The translations under genes were made by a program, and so were the position numbers. From Trichoplax adhaerens (Eukaryota > Placozoa > Uniplacotomia > Trichoplacea > Trichoplacidae), in the NCBI RefSeq assembly GCF_000150275.1, contig NW_002060947.1:6473211-6537210 (forward strand): 64,000 bases of DNA, read 5' to 3'. The notes beneath the pieces were generated by a model. It was not told the origin of the DNA and made no database searches. It saw nothing but the letters and a program-made list of their open reading frames with translations. Positions 11,952 to 26,100 of the stretch are shown piece by piece. Position 1 is the first letter of the stretch. The number at the start of each line of letters is the position of its first letter.

Positions 11952-14900
11952 TGCTATAGGAAATTATTATTGATCGATGCTATAATACTAACGACAAGCT
12001 AATAGAGCGATTACAATAAATGGTTGTATGTTCGATGGCAGGATTACTTTAAAGATATTTGCAACGTGATCTAGTGGATTGAAATCTTTTTTAATTTAGT
12101 GTATTGAGTCTTACTAATTTCGTTAATATTAGCGCGTTTACTAAAGAACCGGTAATAAATCAGAGCGATACGGCTAGCACTGGTAGGCAGCTTAATAATT
12201 GCTTGATATTGAATTTTACACTAACAAAAATGATCATCTAATAAAATAATATATCAAAAATTACATTATGGAACTATCATGTTGGAAATACGTCGGGTAT
12301 CTTCAAAAGGAATGGACCGTAACTGTAGTTATCAACATCAATCTAAACCGGAATCAGCTTAACTAAATCCATTCGTAACATTTTAAAATCGAGTTTATAC
12401 TCGAAAGCTAAATTTAAAAGCTATTAAACAATCTGAAATTTGAAAATGCATGAGGATATCTTTACTTTCAATTCATATATTGATTCATTCCTTCATTTTT
12501 GCAATCAGTTAATTATTAGCGAGCATTACACTATATAAGGCTGGCAATTACAAAATCTTTGTAACCAGTTTACTTTAGTGAGAGTAATTTTGTTCCACAA
12601 TTATTGCATAATTTGCGAAATTAGATAGTTTCATTGAGAAGTAGACGACGAAATTTATTACATCAAAATCTTATCACAGCTTGATTGGTTTTAATTTTAT
12701 CTTAGACAGAGTATTAATCATGCAAAACATTTTAGCTATTTCGTAGAGCAATTTTAATGCTTTAAAAGGAGTTGAGAGCAGTGGAAAGGTTCTCCGTCAT
12801 TCTTCTGCCATTATTAAAGGATACCACTGGCCTGAGTTCTAAACGGCATTATTAATATTACAATTTTTCATCGAGGATGTCATCAAAAATAATCGATTTT
12901 CTTTAAATCGTCTCACGATCAAACTTTTATGGATTGAAAGATGGTATCAATTTGTAGGGCGCTTTCTTCGTTAAAGGAATATTATTACTAGATCTACACC
13001 GTATCATTTGAACTCAACCTTGGACAAGCACAATAATACCATTGTGGCCAATTTATTGATCATACAAAAACAGTCAGAAATCTTTCAGAATTGAAGTCCA
13101 TTCTGATATAAATTAAATTTCTATTGAAATAATTTGTGTGCTCATCAAATATAATCGTCAGATAGCTACGAAATTGATAATTAAACTAGTTTTATCGATG
13201 ACTTGAGAGCTTTCATATTATTGCGTTTCATCTTATTCATCAACATTGTTACAAATTTATTTGAATAAACTCGGCCTTCCCATAATATGTATCATATTGT
13301 CATCGTAATATAAAAATGCATTTTATGTTATGCATATCCAGTTCCAATCTAAGAAAAATCTATTCTTGGTAAGAATGCCTAAATAGTAGAGAAAGTAAAC
13401 AGTGATAATAAAAAAATAATTTTAAGATCAGTCAACTCGAATTTCTAGACTGAAATTTGAACAATATCAAATTATTGATATTCATAAAGTTATTATTATA
13501 TATTGTGTAACTGGGATCTACTTCGTGATGACTATACTGATCATGAATATACCAAAACTATCCAGCACTTTAATACTGCATATTGCAAGCACTTACCAAA
13601 TCTTGCTAACCATCTGCTTATAGCCATATTGTATCTATTATGTTCGTATGCAATATTACTGTACCGATTTACTATACAACCACCATTATACCAATATACT
13701 ATGGTATCGATATAGTGAGCACTTTAAAATAACTATCGCACTAATAAAGTCTTTCGTACTTTTATTAATGTAACCTTGGCATTGATATCTAAATTGTTTT
13801 ACCATCTTCAGTATGAAATCATGAGATGAATGCCATTTAGCATAGCCTATGCTCTATTTAATTTATATTGCAAAGATAACATTATACGCAATTTAATTTC
13901 CCATCGAATTGTTTGATTTCATAATTCGTAAGTACTTGCATGAAAATGCTCGAATAGTTCGATATGCACTTAGTATATGGACTTCATCTGATTACTAGAC
14001 TGCAGATGGCTTACAGTATATCGACAAGCTGCAACGTTTATAATATGATTGTATCTATTTAAGAAAATTAAAACCATTCTTACACTAATTGCACTCAATG
14101 CACTGTATTGTGTCTGTTCTCATTTTAATATCGCGCACTATTTCACTATGTACAACAGTACGTTAAGAATGAAAATATTCTTTCTTCTTTTATGTTTTAA
14201 TCAAAATAATTCTTGTAGCCATAGAGGCAAAAGTTCATTAATTGAATTAAAACGTTTTACATTGGAAGCTTTGACGTGTAACTTCATGTATGAGTCTATT
14301 TTCAATCATGCCGAATTTATTTATTTTATATCTGCGGTATATCAGCTATCGAGAAGTTCTCCATTCTTTTTCTGTAAGTTACATTTGACTTGATACTTAA
14401 CGCTGTAGTATCCTGTTTTATCTGTAATCAATAGTACTTACTCGTATTATTGAGGAATCGATGTTAACTAAATAAGATTGACCGTAAAAATTAACTCAAG
14501 CTACTCAGGGCTATTAGCGTAGCTACCTTAGTTCGTTATCAAGGCAGGGTGCACGTGAATACTAATGATAAAACTGGTGAAAGATATCTCGGCATCGAGC
14601 TGCAGATAAAGCTAACGGTACCTACATAAGTATTATCAAAATGATTATAATAAATTGGAAATTAATAAATCAAAGTAGGTTTGTTTAATTTACCGACCGC
14701 TAAGATCAATAATAGCCGAATACAACCTTTGAGCTGAAGGCCATACGCGATGATAATATAACGGTTAAATTATTAAAATATCTGGCGTCTGCTGTTACTT
14801 TATTTCATAAAGTAAATAGACCCTTATTTCTTAAAAAAAATTACTCGACTGATAGCAGAAAAACACAATTTAAGCACCTTGAATGGTTCTATAATGAGAT

Positions 14901-17900
14901 ATAATGAACTAATTCATTTATCCAATATTAAGATTTGCTAAACCTTTCACCTTCGAACAAAGACAACATTAATTTATTAATAGTAGAAAACATTCTAAAC
15001 GTTTGGATAGATTATAAAAAATACAATTTTTGATTAAATTTGTGCAATTATAATATTCTCGCTTAAAATATATAAATCATTTCATACGTTGGTTCGAGAT
15101 TTGATTCTGAAGTTGCATAATATAGAGGTCTGTAAGGCTAACGTATCTTACAGTATATCTTCAATCACATAAGCAAAACTATTGGGGTTGTTTATGAGCT
15201 TTCTTACGGATACCCATTAGGTGATATTGGTAGGTATTGAATTGAAAATAGCAATAACAACATTGTACTTTCAAACCCCATTATTGGTTAAAACACCTGT
15301 ACAGGAGATAAATGGTGCATGCGTATCGAAAAGCTACTGAAAAACATCTTATTATCTCGATATTTGTTTTTGAATTACTTTGTTAGCTTTATTATCGGCT
15401 TCTTCGAAAAGATTATTTTCTTATTATTACTGGATATTTATTTATTATTTAATAAAATGGATCAATAGCAATGACATTAGTCTGTGAAATCGTGATGAGA
15501 TACAGATACGGTTAGCTAGCTTTTGGTCTAATAAGCCGATAATATGGATAGTAGACCTACTGTAAGGTTATATTCTCTTCCATGGACACAATTATATATA
15601 GTCTATCTACGTATAGTTAGTTGCTATGGTCTAGTCATGTACACCTTTTGAAGCATTAAATTCATATTTTATGCACTCTGCCTATACAGTAAATTACTAT
15701 AGTGCTAGAATAAATTATGGTACTGCAGGATTTGAAAATGGGTCCTTAGAATTCCCAACGTGATATAAAAAGCAATTGAGAGACTTGAGAAAAGAATTAT
15801 TTCACATAAGCCATCATTGATTTATACGAGGTGAAGTAGATAAAGTTCATCGAGTTACTGTCAACATTTGCCATGTTTATGATAATGGTCGTAATAGCTG
15901 CTCCTTTATCTGCCAGTTATGAATAAAATGATATTATTAGGTAAGAGACAAGATTCCGACAGTAAATTATATATAGAGTGGAAAGAATTACTTAAAATAA
16001 TCCGTACTATCTAAACAAAATATTATTCGAGGAATGCAATAGATATATTTTATGCGACTTCGTTATTTATTAATCAAATGACAATCTAATATAGAAAGCA
16101 GTTACTAATTAACAAAATTTAAGTAGCAATTTACAGCGCATTGTTAGAAAGCAATGCGTAACACTATCTTTCATTTTTTGTACAGTTTAAAAATTTATAC
16201 CATAATTTCATAAAGCATTTTTCTAAATTCATTACCGTACTTAAGATGGGAATAATATTGTAATTATCATCTACAAAAAACAATAAAAAAGTCAACTCCA
16301 GAATAAATTGAAGGAACTGTAACTGCAACAAATTTCTTTACTAAATGTGTACTAGTGATGTATTTTTTTCTTATATACGAGTATAACATACAAAACTAAC
16401 AGGTCATATCAGTAATAAAAATAAATAATAGCCTAACAATTGATAATTTTATTAGAAAATGTTTTCAAAGTTAAATATTTGATTTTACGAGCAGTTTTAT
16501 CCTGAGTACATGATAAAAAATTTAATAGAATTTAATCAGTCTTCCGTGCTTTTAAAGTTTTTTTGAAAACCGAAATTATGAGCAAAGGCTGGCTGTTAGC
16601 TGAGAGAGCGAAAAAATTGATCAGTGTATTACATCATATCTTCTGCGAGTTATACATGAAATGATTGCTAGTTTAGAATGGATTTCTACTGCATTGCATG
16701 CATAGAATAATATTTCAAGAATTCTGTGCCCCGCATAAGTAATCGTTTGAGGTTATAATCAATAGTACACGTATATGCTATTAATTGGTATAAAATCGTC
16801 GATAAGATGACATTATTAGCTCAAATCTGATGATTTTTCGAGAACAGTATAAATTATGCTTACTAGCATACTTTAAAGTAGCGGCAAGTAGCTAAGACAT
16901 CCTTTGGGAGATCTTTATCAGCAATTTATTAAAGAATTTGAGAGGTACCGTATTCACCAATTAAAATTTGCTTTATTTCTGTGAATGTCGGGTGCAATAT
17001 TCATTGTCTCTATTTTAAGTATAGAATTTTTATTTTTAAAGGCAAATTTCATTCCAAATTAAATTAGTACAAAAAGGGTAAGCTACCGTATTTATTTCTA
17101 TAATATTCAATATACCGAGACCTTTGCTAAATTTTTATGTTCTAACGTAAATGATTTCTTAAAATTACGTTGTTGCTACCAGGATTTCATTTAAAAATAT
17201 TATATAAACAATATGCTGACAATGTTCTTTCTATGATCTTAAACAAATTTTATAGATGGTTACCGAGTCATTTTGTACAGGCTTATTTAAGATCACTGCT
17301 AGGATTCAAATTTTGATTTACCCACTTTATAAGATGAAGTATGGCCCCAAAACAGATCATGTTTGCAGGAGAGAATATCTATGGACCTAATTGTGGAAGA
17401 TATATGATCATTACTTAGATAGATACATCGGTCTTTGGAAAAGAATCTACGGTACTTCATTTAATAGAGTCAAATCTGGCATAAAATGAAGGTCATTTCG
17501 TGCTATTTTAGAGATACTTAATTACGCAATATTAATACAACAGTAATAAGGATTCAAAAATTACCTTGACTTATAAATGCAACTTTAATTACCTACTCAA
17601 TTACCGTCATTGTTATTCCTCAATTTCATTTCATAATTTGAAAGCTGGAGAATTTTCGTTTCCTTTCACATGATTAAAGGAATATATTTTTTTATTAGAC
17701 AATAAGTCAAGACTATAATGATACTTAAAAATTTATTTGGAAGGTAGTCAAAGTGATGTCATTAGCAATAGCCATTACCGCAGGCCTACATTTTTTAAAT
17801 AGTTCAAAATAGTGAAAATGGCTACTATTGTTTAGAAAACTGGCGACGTATATTGAAAATGAAAGAATGTTAGAATACAAAATCCTTTGTAGATGCACAG

Positions 17901-19867
17901 TAATTGGATGTAAGTCTGCGAAAAATATACTCTGTCATAGCTGATAAAATCCGTCAATTATCCGGCAACTATTATGTTTTATTTTGGAAAATTTCTGTAC
18001 TAATAGTGCATTTGACTACAATTTGACGGGAACAATTCTTTACTAATTCCTTTGAATTTCAGGTCCAATTTATATAATATCGATAGATTTGAATTAATTA
18101 ATACATTAGCTATTTGGATGGGGAGAGTATAACTAAGAAAGTTATCAGAAATTTCATTGTAATTGCCTGACAGGCCTATTGTGCAATTAAACAATATTCT
18201 TGAATTACGTAGAATAATACTAAAAATGTTTAGAATTTAAAATTGAATTAGTCAATATAACAGTAGCATTTAAGCGCTAAAAAGAATTTCCTTCACTAAT
18301 GATTCCTACTTCCGGTGATGGTCTGCGATATCAATCTTAACAGTGCCATGTTTTTCTATCACTCCTTAAGTTAGTGATTTGATGATTACTCTAACATAAA
18401 TATTTTACTAGTCAGATTGATGTCATATCATCAAAATTGCCAATTATGAAATACTCTAAATCGTGCTTTTATCGCTCTGATAGTATAGCTTCCTAGCGTT
18501 TATCAAGCAATATACTACAGGTTATAGGAAGCTGCTTTAACTAGATAATTGGCTCTAATACATGTAGTCATTAAAACTGGGTATTTATAGTTAATGAGAT
18601 TTTAATCTACAAAAATTGCTTTAAGTAAACCCAAAAGTTGCATCAGTCAATGTCTAATCTGACTAATTCTTGAGCATTTTATTCATACTTAATTATCAAC
18701 GATTCTTCGCTGTAAACTGTACAGTTACCTCCAATCTACTTATCTTTTCAGCATTTTTGTATTTATTGATTTTTAATCATTTTCAAATAGAAATAATGGT
18801 AGCTCAGGTAATTGTAAGTTTAAATAACTATAATATCTTTTCGGTACCAGATTACTAGTAATTCTAAAATCTATGTAAAAGTTACAAACTTTGTCGACTT
18901 CTATTCTCTTTTAAGAAATAGCATAGCATCTTTTGTAGTTTCAATTACAGTTTTCGTTTGCTTACTTATTATAGCAACAGATTAATTCGTAAGGGCAATT
19001 TCTATTTTGATATATGGTAGGTCTTTCCATAATCACGATTGTTCAAGCAATATAGTGATAATACTTCCAACTATATTTAATATAAATTTTCGATTAGTAC
19101 CAATACTGGTTGCTTTTGAGTGTTTTCGAAAACTTACTTACATGCTTTTGTATCCATAGTAAGATAGATGCTTGCTATCGTAGAGTATGGGCTATTCAAT
19201 CTTTTTCTTGAAATAGTGTTATAGTGATTAAATGGCCTATAGAATAATTATTTCAATTAATTTACAGTTAATGCCACTACTCAGATTAGTAATTATGTCA
19301 AAAAATAAAAAATAATTGTGTAAGATGTTCTACAGAGAGTAAGATATAGTGTAGCATAATCGAACCTTTATTAATAATATCATAATAGTGAGAAATTATG
19401 ATGATTTGCGATTCTGAACCTACAAAGGATATCGACAGGCTCTATTCAAATAAAATTACAATAGCTTAGTTAAGATTGATCTTCTCAACTAGTTGACTGT
19501 ATAGCAGAATTACCATCAGCTATTATCGCTTGGTTTTACCTACTATCATATCTTAATTTGTGAAAAAATCAATATCGATTACCTCTTACTTTCGATAGAT
19601 ATCATAATTTGGTATTAGTTGATGACACCATCATTTCCGACATTAAGTTTTATAAATGACAGCATAGCCTTAAAAAATTATCTATGTGGTGATAATTAAT
19701 GTCAATGTAGATTTACTAAATATTCTTTGATTTTGCGATAAAGCTTGAGGCTAGTTTTGCCTACGAGAAACTGTTAACTTTTTATAATCTCCTGATAATA
19801 GAAGGTCGTCAGTATTTAGAGCCATTCTGTACATAAATGCCGGAGAATAGGTTGGATAGTTAGCCCG
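11952..19867. other. AT-rich gene-free stretch between GPCR-1 and LTR A
   Basis: Apart from the likely 3' end of GPCR-1 (aataaa at 12015-12020), I see no supportable gene in about 7.9 kb. The longest opening (about 114 codons near 14.05-14.39 kb) has only internal ATGs, biased low-complexity composition and no recognisable domain. Confidence 0.5.
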
Positions 19868-20498
19868 TGTGACAGTGTTATGTACTGTATTAGAGTAGAA
19901 ATATCTATGTTAGGATAATTCTGTTAGCCTATCCTTATTTAGTTAACTTCTAATTTGGATATACTGTTTTTGAATATAGCACTGACTTTTTATGACAGAG
20001 ACACTTATACACATACTGAAATTAATAGTTATAATAGGGAATGCAAATCATCTACTTACAGTTCGAATCATTGTGATTGTAATTTACTTATGGTAGATCG
20101 TAAATTATCACGGAAATGCTCCGTGATAGGACATATCGTAATCTGGCTATTCTGTATTAGTCAATACATGTCTATATTCGTAAATACTGTTGTCTGCATT
20201 AAGGGAGCAGTAGCTAAAATTAATACCTAATTCAGTAAATGATTCCAATGTTAATCGTATTAACTATAACTCATGAACCATTGTGGAATAGTATATAAAT
20301 GCAGTATATCGTGTAATAAAGTGGATTCTCAAACTTGGTGTTTAACGTAAAATACGAGGCGTTTAAGTCTTTGTGTAGTCTGCTAGTAGAGCAAAAGTGT
20401 TTGTGATAGTGCAGGTATCGTTCCTTGATACGTGGTTCAAGGAATTGACTTATTGATCGTATATTACGTTATCTTGTTGCAAAGCTGTTTTTGTGACA
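19868..20498 (+). mobile_element. Solo LTR A (family 1), 631 bp, TSD gcccg
   Basis: The element begins TGTGACAGTG and ends TTTTGTGACA, the TG...CA form of a retrotransposon long terminal repeat. It is flanked by an exact 5-bp duplication, gcccg at 19863-19867 and 20499-20503. A near-identical copy lies at 39755-40384 with a different duplication, which fixes both ends independently. It carries a tataaat at 20294-20300 and aataaa at 20315-20320, plausible promoter and poly(A) signals although closely spaced. No primer-binding site or internal coding region follows, so it is a solo LTR left by LTR-LTR recombination. A roughly 90-codon opening within it lacks an ATG at its start and is broken in the other copy, so I do not call it a gene. 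Confidence 0.88.
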
Positions 20499-20499
20499 G

Positions 20500-20676
20500 C
20501 CCGTAATAAATAATTTATGAATATTAGTTAAGTAGACTTGTAATAATTAATTTACGAGTAGCAGTTAAATAGGCCCGTAATAATTAATTTATCAGTAGCA
20601 TTTAAGTAGACTCGTAATAATTTAAGAGTAGTAATTAAGTGGGGTTGTAATAATCAATTTACTAGCAACAGTTAAG
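20500..20676. repeat. 37-bp minisatellite, five units
   Basis: Units begin at about 20500, 20537, 20574, 20611 and 20644 with the pattern (c/t)(c/t)cGTAATAATTAATTTA followed by an agtagcagttaagtag-like half. Three intervals are exactly 37 bp and the last is 33. The first unit begins within the target-site duplication of LTR A, so the LTR sits exactly at the edge of the array. Confidence 0.8.
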
Positions 20677-22173
20677 TTTTCTCACGGCACATTTCGATTC
20701 GTGATATCCTTATGAATATTATTATGGTAAAGATTAGTTTATCTAGACAGAGACATGTGATGTCATAATTATCTATCACCGTGTGATAAAGTGCTTTCTC
20801 AAAGTATAAGAATTAATTATTTCTTGTAAACTTCATTTTAATATATAAGATTAGCTTCGTCTCGCAATTACCAATGATTATCTAACTTCAATTAGACTAT
20901 CTCTGGATTATCTAAATTATCAAACCAATGTTCTCGATTTATTATATACAGTTCATCTCACGATGATTTTCCTTCAAATACAATCTTGGATTGTAGCCCA
21001 AGCTATATTTTGAGCAGCACTACATACTTATATGGATGTAATGTGAGATTACACTGATTTTTCAAGCTAAATTTTCATAGCTTTTGTAATTGTTGAAGTC
21101 GAAATTATTATCTGAAATGAAAGTTTAAATGGCAGTTTTACTGGGTGATGATATAATTTACGGGTAGCTAAAAATAACCGAAGTAGAATTATATTATAAT
21201 GTAACGTTTCTTAAAGCCTACATTTATCAATTCTATTATCTAGCGGCAAAATATCGATGAATCTAATATTTACAATCTCTTCGGTTTACTAATATTTCTC
21301 GCCGTATATACAAAGATATGGTAAAATATTTTTCTAGTGTAAGAAATTTGATCATGACCGAACTATAATACATAATTGACTGATTCATCTATCTAATTTC
21401 CGATAATTTTGTCTTTTTTAAACTATAGACAAACTGACTAGCTTCAGATGAGAATTGACTCTAAAGCATACTAATTTACGTCAAATTGGAGGAAAGTGGT
21501 CATAAATAATGGCGAATTAGAAAAGAAATCAACTTATTATGTGCTAAAGGTATAAACATCATTGCTAAAAATACTGAACTTCTTTGGGTCACATCACGTA
21601 TACCAGTGCATTAAAAAAAATTCGTGACCAGTCTACACAGATTCGTGATTTAGTATATGGAGTTTATTATAAAGCAATAAATAAAAGAATTTTAATGTCA
21701 ACAGTTTTAACCATAAGATGAAATCAACCGTAAATTGTAATTAATTGCAAGTCTAGGTTATTTACTGTTTTCCAAGCTAATTGATCGTTAGTTATAAAAT
21801 TTTAAGCGATCTATACAATAGATTACAATCAACTGGTTTCTTACTCCAACCATAGTAGTGCCTGCTGTCAAATAAAGTTCAGGTATACAAATGCAGTTCC
21901 ATTTTTATCTTCTCTACGCTATAAATGATACATTAAATTGATGTATTAAATTTGAAGAGTGAAAGGCATTCTAATAAAGTATCATTGATATCGGAAAAAT
22001 AAAAGTAAAACCGCTGCAAGTAGACAAAGCTGACTGGCATTGTCTGATGAATCTTAAACAATAACTCAGTAAAAGGGATAGATCTAAATTCGAGCATCAG
22101 CCAAATAATATTAGTACAGTGATCTGCCTGAGATGGTTATTTATTTAGCGAGGAATAACATAGCAAAGATATG
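20677..22173. other. AT-rich intergenic stretch 3' of GPCR-2
   Basis: No gene is seen. On the minus strand an aataaa at 22145-22140 lies about 28 bp past the GPCR-2 stop codon and is the likely poly(A) signal of that gene. Confidence 0.5.
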
Positions 22174-23127
22174 TTATTTACGATAGAAGAATCTTCGAAA
22201 TAGCACTTTAGTGCCATGTCGTAATCCAGAACTTTGAATATAATGAATAAACGGATTAGCTCCAGCATAGCTAAAAGCAATAAATTGTGTTGGCTGGATA
22301 ATAATTGTTTGATCAATTTTGATAACATCAAAAAGAAATAGTAAGAACGTCAGGACGAATGGCAGCCAAAACGCAGCAAACACCATGACTATAATGATAG
22401 TCTGTTTTGCCGCCCGCACATGATAGCTGCGTTCGTATGATGATCCACTTGCACGTTGGCGATGGCGTTCCATATTAATATCGTTAACTTTCAATATTTT
22501 CCAAATTGTAGCGTAAAAAACACTAATAACAATTAATGGAATAAAAAATAACATAGCAAAAACGATGACTAAGTACAAAATGTCGCTATCTTTACGACCA
22601 AATGTAACGCAAGTGTCAATCTTATAGGGCATAAAAGTAACTAGTGGCATAAATCCGACCAATATAGAGATAATCCAGATAACTGGTACTGAAATATAGG
22701 CAACTGTTGGTGAAGAAACTGCTTTAAAACGAAGAGGATATTTAACTCCGAGAAATCGGATCATTGCTATAGCACATATATGCAAATTTAAGTTAACAAT
22801 AAATAGGATACCAATTAATTGTGTTATAGAACATATGAATACAACTTCTCGCCAATATGGGTTTGCCCATCGTGGTGCTAAGTAAAGCAATGAGTACAAT
22901 ATACCACTAACAAACATGCTGCCCATTAAGACGTAGCAGCCATTTCGTAAATGCTTAGTCCTCATAATTGTTGCTAACATGATTACATTGCCTATAAAAG
23001 TAACGACGGCAATAATTGGCCATATAATGAGATAAGCTAATGGTGTAGAAGTTAAAGTTCCATTCGCTCGTGACGGCAATGTAATCGCTGAAGTCGTTAT
23101 ACTTAAAAATGATCTTGTTACTTCCAT
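22174..23127 (-). CDS. GPCR-2: single-exon rhodopsin-family receptor with IRF and NPxxH
   Basis: A 317-residue seven-helix receptor. I start it at the first ATG of the frame (23127); the upstream in-frame codons have no ATG. One N-glycosylation sequon (N22) precedes TM1, which carries the family G-N pair (N47). C99 and C173 form the expected TM3-loop disulphide, P197 marks TM5 and F253-W-L-P256 marks TM6. The DRY position reads I-R-F (123-125), keeping the arginine but losing both neighbours. TM7 reads N-P-F-I-H, with tyrosine displaced by one residue. TM2 has glycine at the sodium-site position. The tail is very short, ending in basic and aromatic residues, with little room for arrestin-type phosphorylation. 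It shares the F-M-P-L-V-T-F-M-P block before the loop cysteine with the other receptors here. Poly(A) signal at 22145-22140. Ligand unknown. Confidence 0.92.
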   Translation of the reverse strand: MEVTRSFLSITTSAITLPSRANGTLTSTPLAYLIIWPIIAVVTFIGNVIMLATIMRTKHLRNGCYVLMGSMFVSGILYSLLYLAPRWANPYWREVVFICSITQLIGILFIVNLNLHICAIAMIRFLGVKYPLRFKAVSSPTVAYISVPVIWIISILVGFMPLVTFMPYKIDTCVTFGRKDSDILYLVIVFAMLFFIPLIVISVFYATIWKILKVNDINMERHRQRASGSSYERSYHVRAAKQTIIIVMVFAAFWLPFVLTFLLFLFDVIKIDQTIIIQPTQFIAFSYAGANPFIHYIQSSGLRHGTKVLFRRFFYRK

Positions 23128-26100
23128 CAAGATATAATCCAATTAAACAGCGATAAGATTGATAAAATTGTAATCGTAGAATTGTTTAGAGAAATCTTTA
23201 CCCTATAATAAAGCGCTAAGATATCGAATATAGTTGAGATAGGAAATTGAGGTATTATAACTTCATTAAATTCCCAAAATTCAGAGGATAGATCCAGGTG
23301 CCAATTTAGATTTCAGTTTTTATTGCCTTGATTTCAGTGCCAAATTAGTGATCGGTATTAAAACTATGGAAAAGATAGAGCAACATAATAGCTGTTGTAG
23401 TTTAGGCTAAAACTCTTCATAAATGATCGCAATTAAGATGTTATTTTAATTTGTTAGCAAATGGTGGCTATCACTAGCAGAAAAGGAAAAAAAGAATCAA
23501 ATATTAGGGTAACCTATGATTGATATAACGTAGAGTAGTAATATTTACTTTTTAGAGATAAAAAATTAAAAATCACCCTTGGTAGATTAACACTAGACGT
23601 TAAAATCAATTCTGCTGAAATGACAGTACGAGATTTTCTCCTTTAATTATCAAGAATGAAGGATTATGAAGTTGCATAGGCTTATTACATCGGTGACAAT
23701 GTCAATGAACTCTTATTCTTTCCGATTATAATAGAAAAAAATGAAAAGAAATAGGATAACCAATTGAAAATTAGAGAAAAATAATCTAAATTTAGTTAAT
23801 CTATTCTACTTTAAGCAGTTTATAGCAATTAATTAATTATTTAATGCTTACTGATTGTGTCAACAGAATGATCAACTATTCATCAGGCGATATCTTCAGT
23901 AGGCAATAAGAGATGATAATTTTGCACTATTTTCCATTTATTCTTTGAGAATCAATAAGTATTGTTAGCCATTAAAGATGTTAAGGATATCAAATCCATT
24001 GAAGAAGGACAAGGCTGTTCAACCAACACAATCAATACTAATAAACAAAAATTACAAGTCAGTTTTTTCCCTTTGTAGGAATTTAGCACCAGAGTAATAC
24101 TATAGGAATAGGTTCATTAAAATACCTTGCAAATAGTTGATACGACCTAAAATATTCATCTTCTCTATTTTGTAATTGACGTGAAAAGACATATACTGTT
24201 TAGAAAATAATAAATTAAGAGCAGTAGGGTGCATAAAATATCAATAAACAACCTTTGATTTGCATTTTATAGTAGTCCTATATAGAAATAAAGATGATCT
24301 TTGTGACATCATATGATGACGTCTCAAAGTCTATATTTTATTCAAAATTGTGGCAATATAATAATTTTGCCCAGGACCAAGGTTCCCCGTATGTTTTGGT
24401 CAGAGTTTTTGTTCTAATTTTTCAAGATTATTTCATACTATCCAATACCACGAACATACTCATACTAATAACGATAAAAGGAACGTAAGACTATCATGGA
24501 AAATATTTGCAAAGTTAAATTAATTTACCGTTGTGTACCTTTCACAAAATTATTTTCTATTTGATATCAATTTAAATTAAATATCATTATAAATTATATC
24601 ATGATTGATGAAGTTAATATAAGCAATAGTAATGGTCAAATTGAATTGATCGTAATTTTAATCGTCATGATGCAATAGCATCAATTGGTATAGTCTTCCT
24701 TTATTTTATTCGGTAGTTTAGGTCACACCATCAATATTAAGACAATTTTACGATTAAATTACCATATAGGTGATATTGACTACCTCATTAGAATAAGTGA
24801 AGTTCTATACGGTTGTAGATGGACATTTAGGATATATTTTTGGTACATGATGTAAGCTAAATGAGAGCGATTGTAATACTACTTTGAAAGAGATTGAAAT
24901 AACTCAAAAATATTGATTTGTTGCTATCAATGATCGACGTCAAAAACGTAGCCATCTGTAAATTTTCTCAAACTTATTTACGAAATTGACTGCAATAATT
25001 CTGGTAAGAATAAAAATTATCCTTAGCAAGGATAGGACTGCAAAATATGCGTATTTCCATTTATGATCTACATTATACTCATTTCCATTTGTTTACAGAT
25101 GCTACGCAACGGTTATGAATGATATTCTTTATTGATTCCGATTTCGTTGTTCACAACCCTGCAGGTGTTGTACCGCTATTCTAAGCATTGTTTCTCTAAT
25201 TTTGTATAATGATTGGCAAAGAGTTATTCTACTGATTTACTGTTATCAAGACTTGGCTGCTACTTTTTTACAAACCAAAGGGATGAGCTTTCTTCGTAAA
25301 TCATGCATTTATACGTAAAAACCAAGTCGATCTTCTCAATTGGATTGGATTGAAATAGTTTAAATGTTTTTCAAAGTCATTTAACACCGAATCTACAAAG
25401 ACTTTCCGCTACGTCCTTTGATGGTACTATCAACTCATTATGTAAATTTGGTCGTTTCCTATTTTATTCACTAGTACATCAGTTCATTTAGAACTCTTTA
25501 TGCATGAACTGGTAGCATGTTTGACGTCAGATAGAAAATAATTGACATATGCATAAGTTGGAATGTTTCCATACAACAACGGTTTGTAAACTGAATCATT
25601 TACTGCAGATTATACAATTGTCCATGATTATTCATAATAGAATTAACTTCATTTATTCACTTTTCTAATAGTATAGCGGCAATGTGGGTTAATATCGAGT
25701 TGGCTTAGTACATGAATGGTAAAATTCGTTGCGTTAATAAAAGCTTGCAGATATCAAAGAAATATCACTTCTAGGAGAGTGAAATGGAACGGTAATTATC
25801 TTTTATTTACACTTGTGAAATCATTTTCTATTCCCGCAAATTGCTAAAATTGATGGAATTACTTAATTTTCAGCAGTAATAAGTAAATGGCATCAGATAT
25901 ATTCTTCAAGATTATGACGATTATAAACAAATAATATGTATTGATTATATCGCTATTTGATTCCTTAGTAGTCATAATTAATGTATATGTATGATAAAAT
26001 TGGAAGAAAGGAATTCATATTGGCATTTTATAGTCTAAATATCATGCACAATACTCTATAACAATTGCTATAGCCATGATTTTACTTTAGAGGTGTATAG

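Noticed and set aside
14049-14393. 114-codon opening, the longest outside recognised genes
   Set aside because: No ATG at its start, biased composition, no domain, and no poly(A) signal or related copy.
15088-15110. tRNA B-box-like 'ggttcgag'
   Set aside because: No matching A box or acceptor stem at the right spacing. The same holds for 'ggttcgaat' near 61212.
19955-20230. 91-codon opening inside LTR A and its 63-codon counterpart in LTR B
   Set aside because: It has no ATG at its start, lies wholly within an LTR, and is cut by a stop in the near-identical copy.
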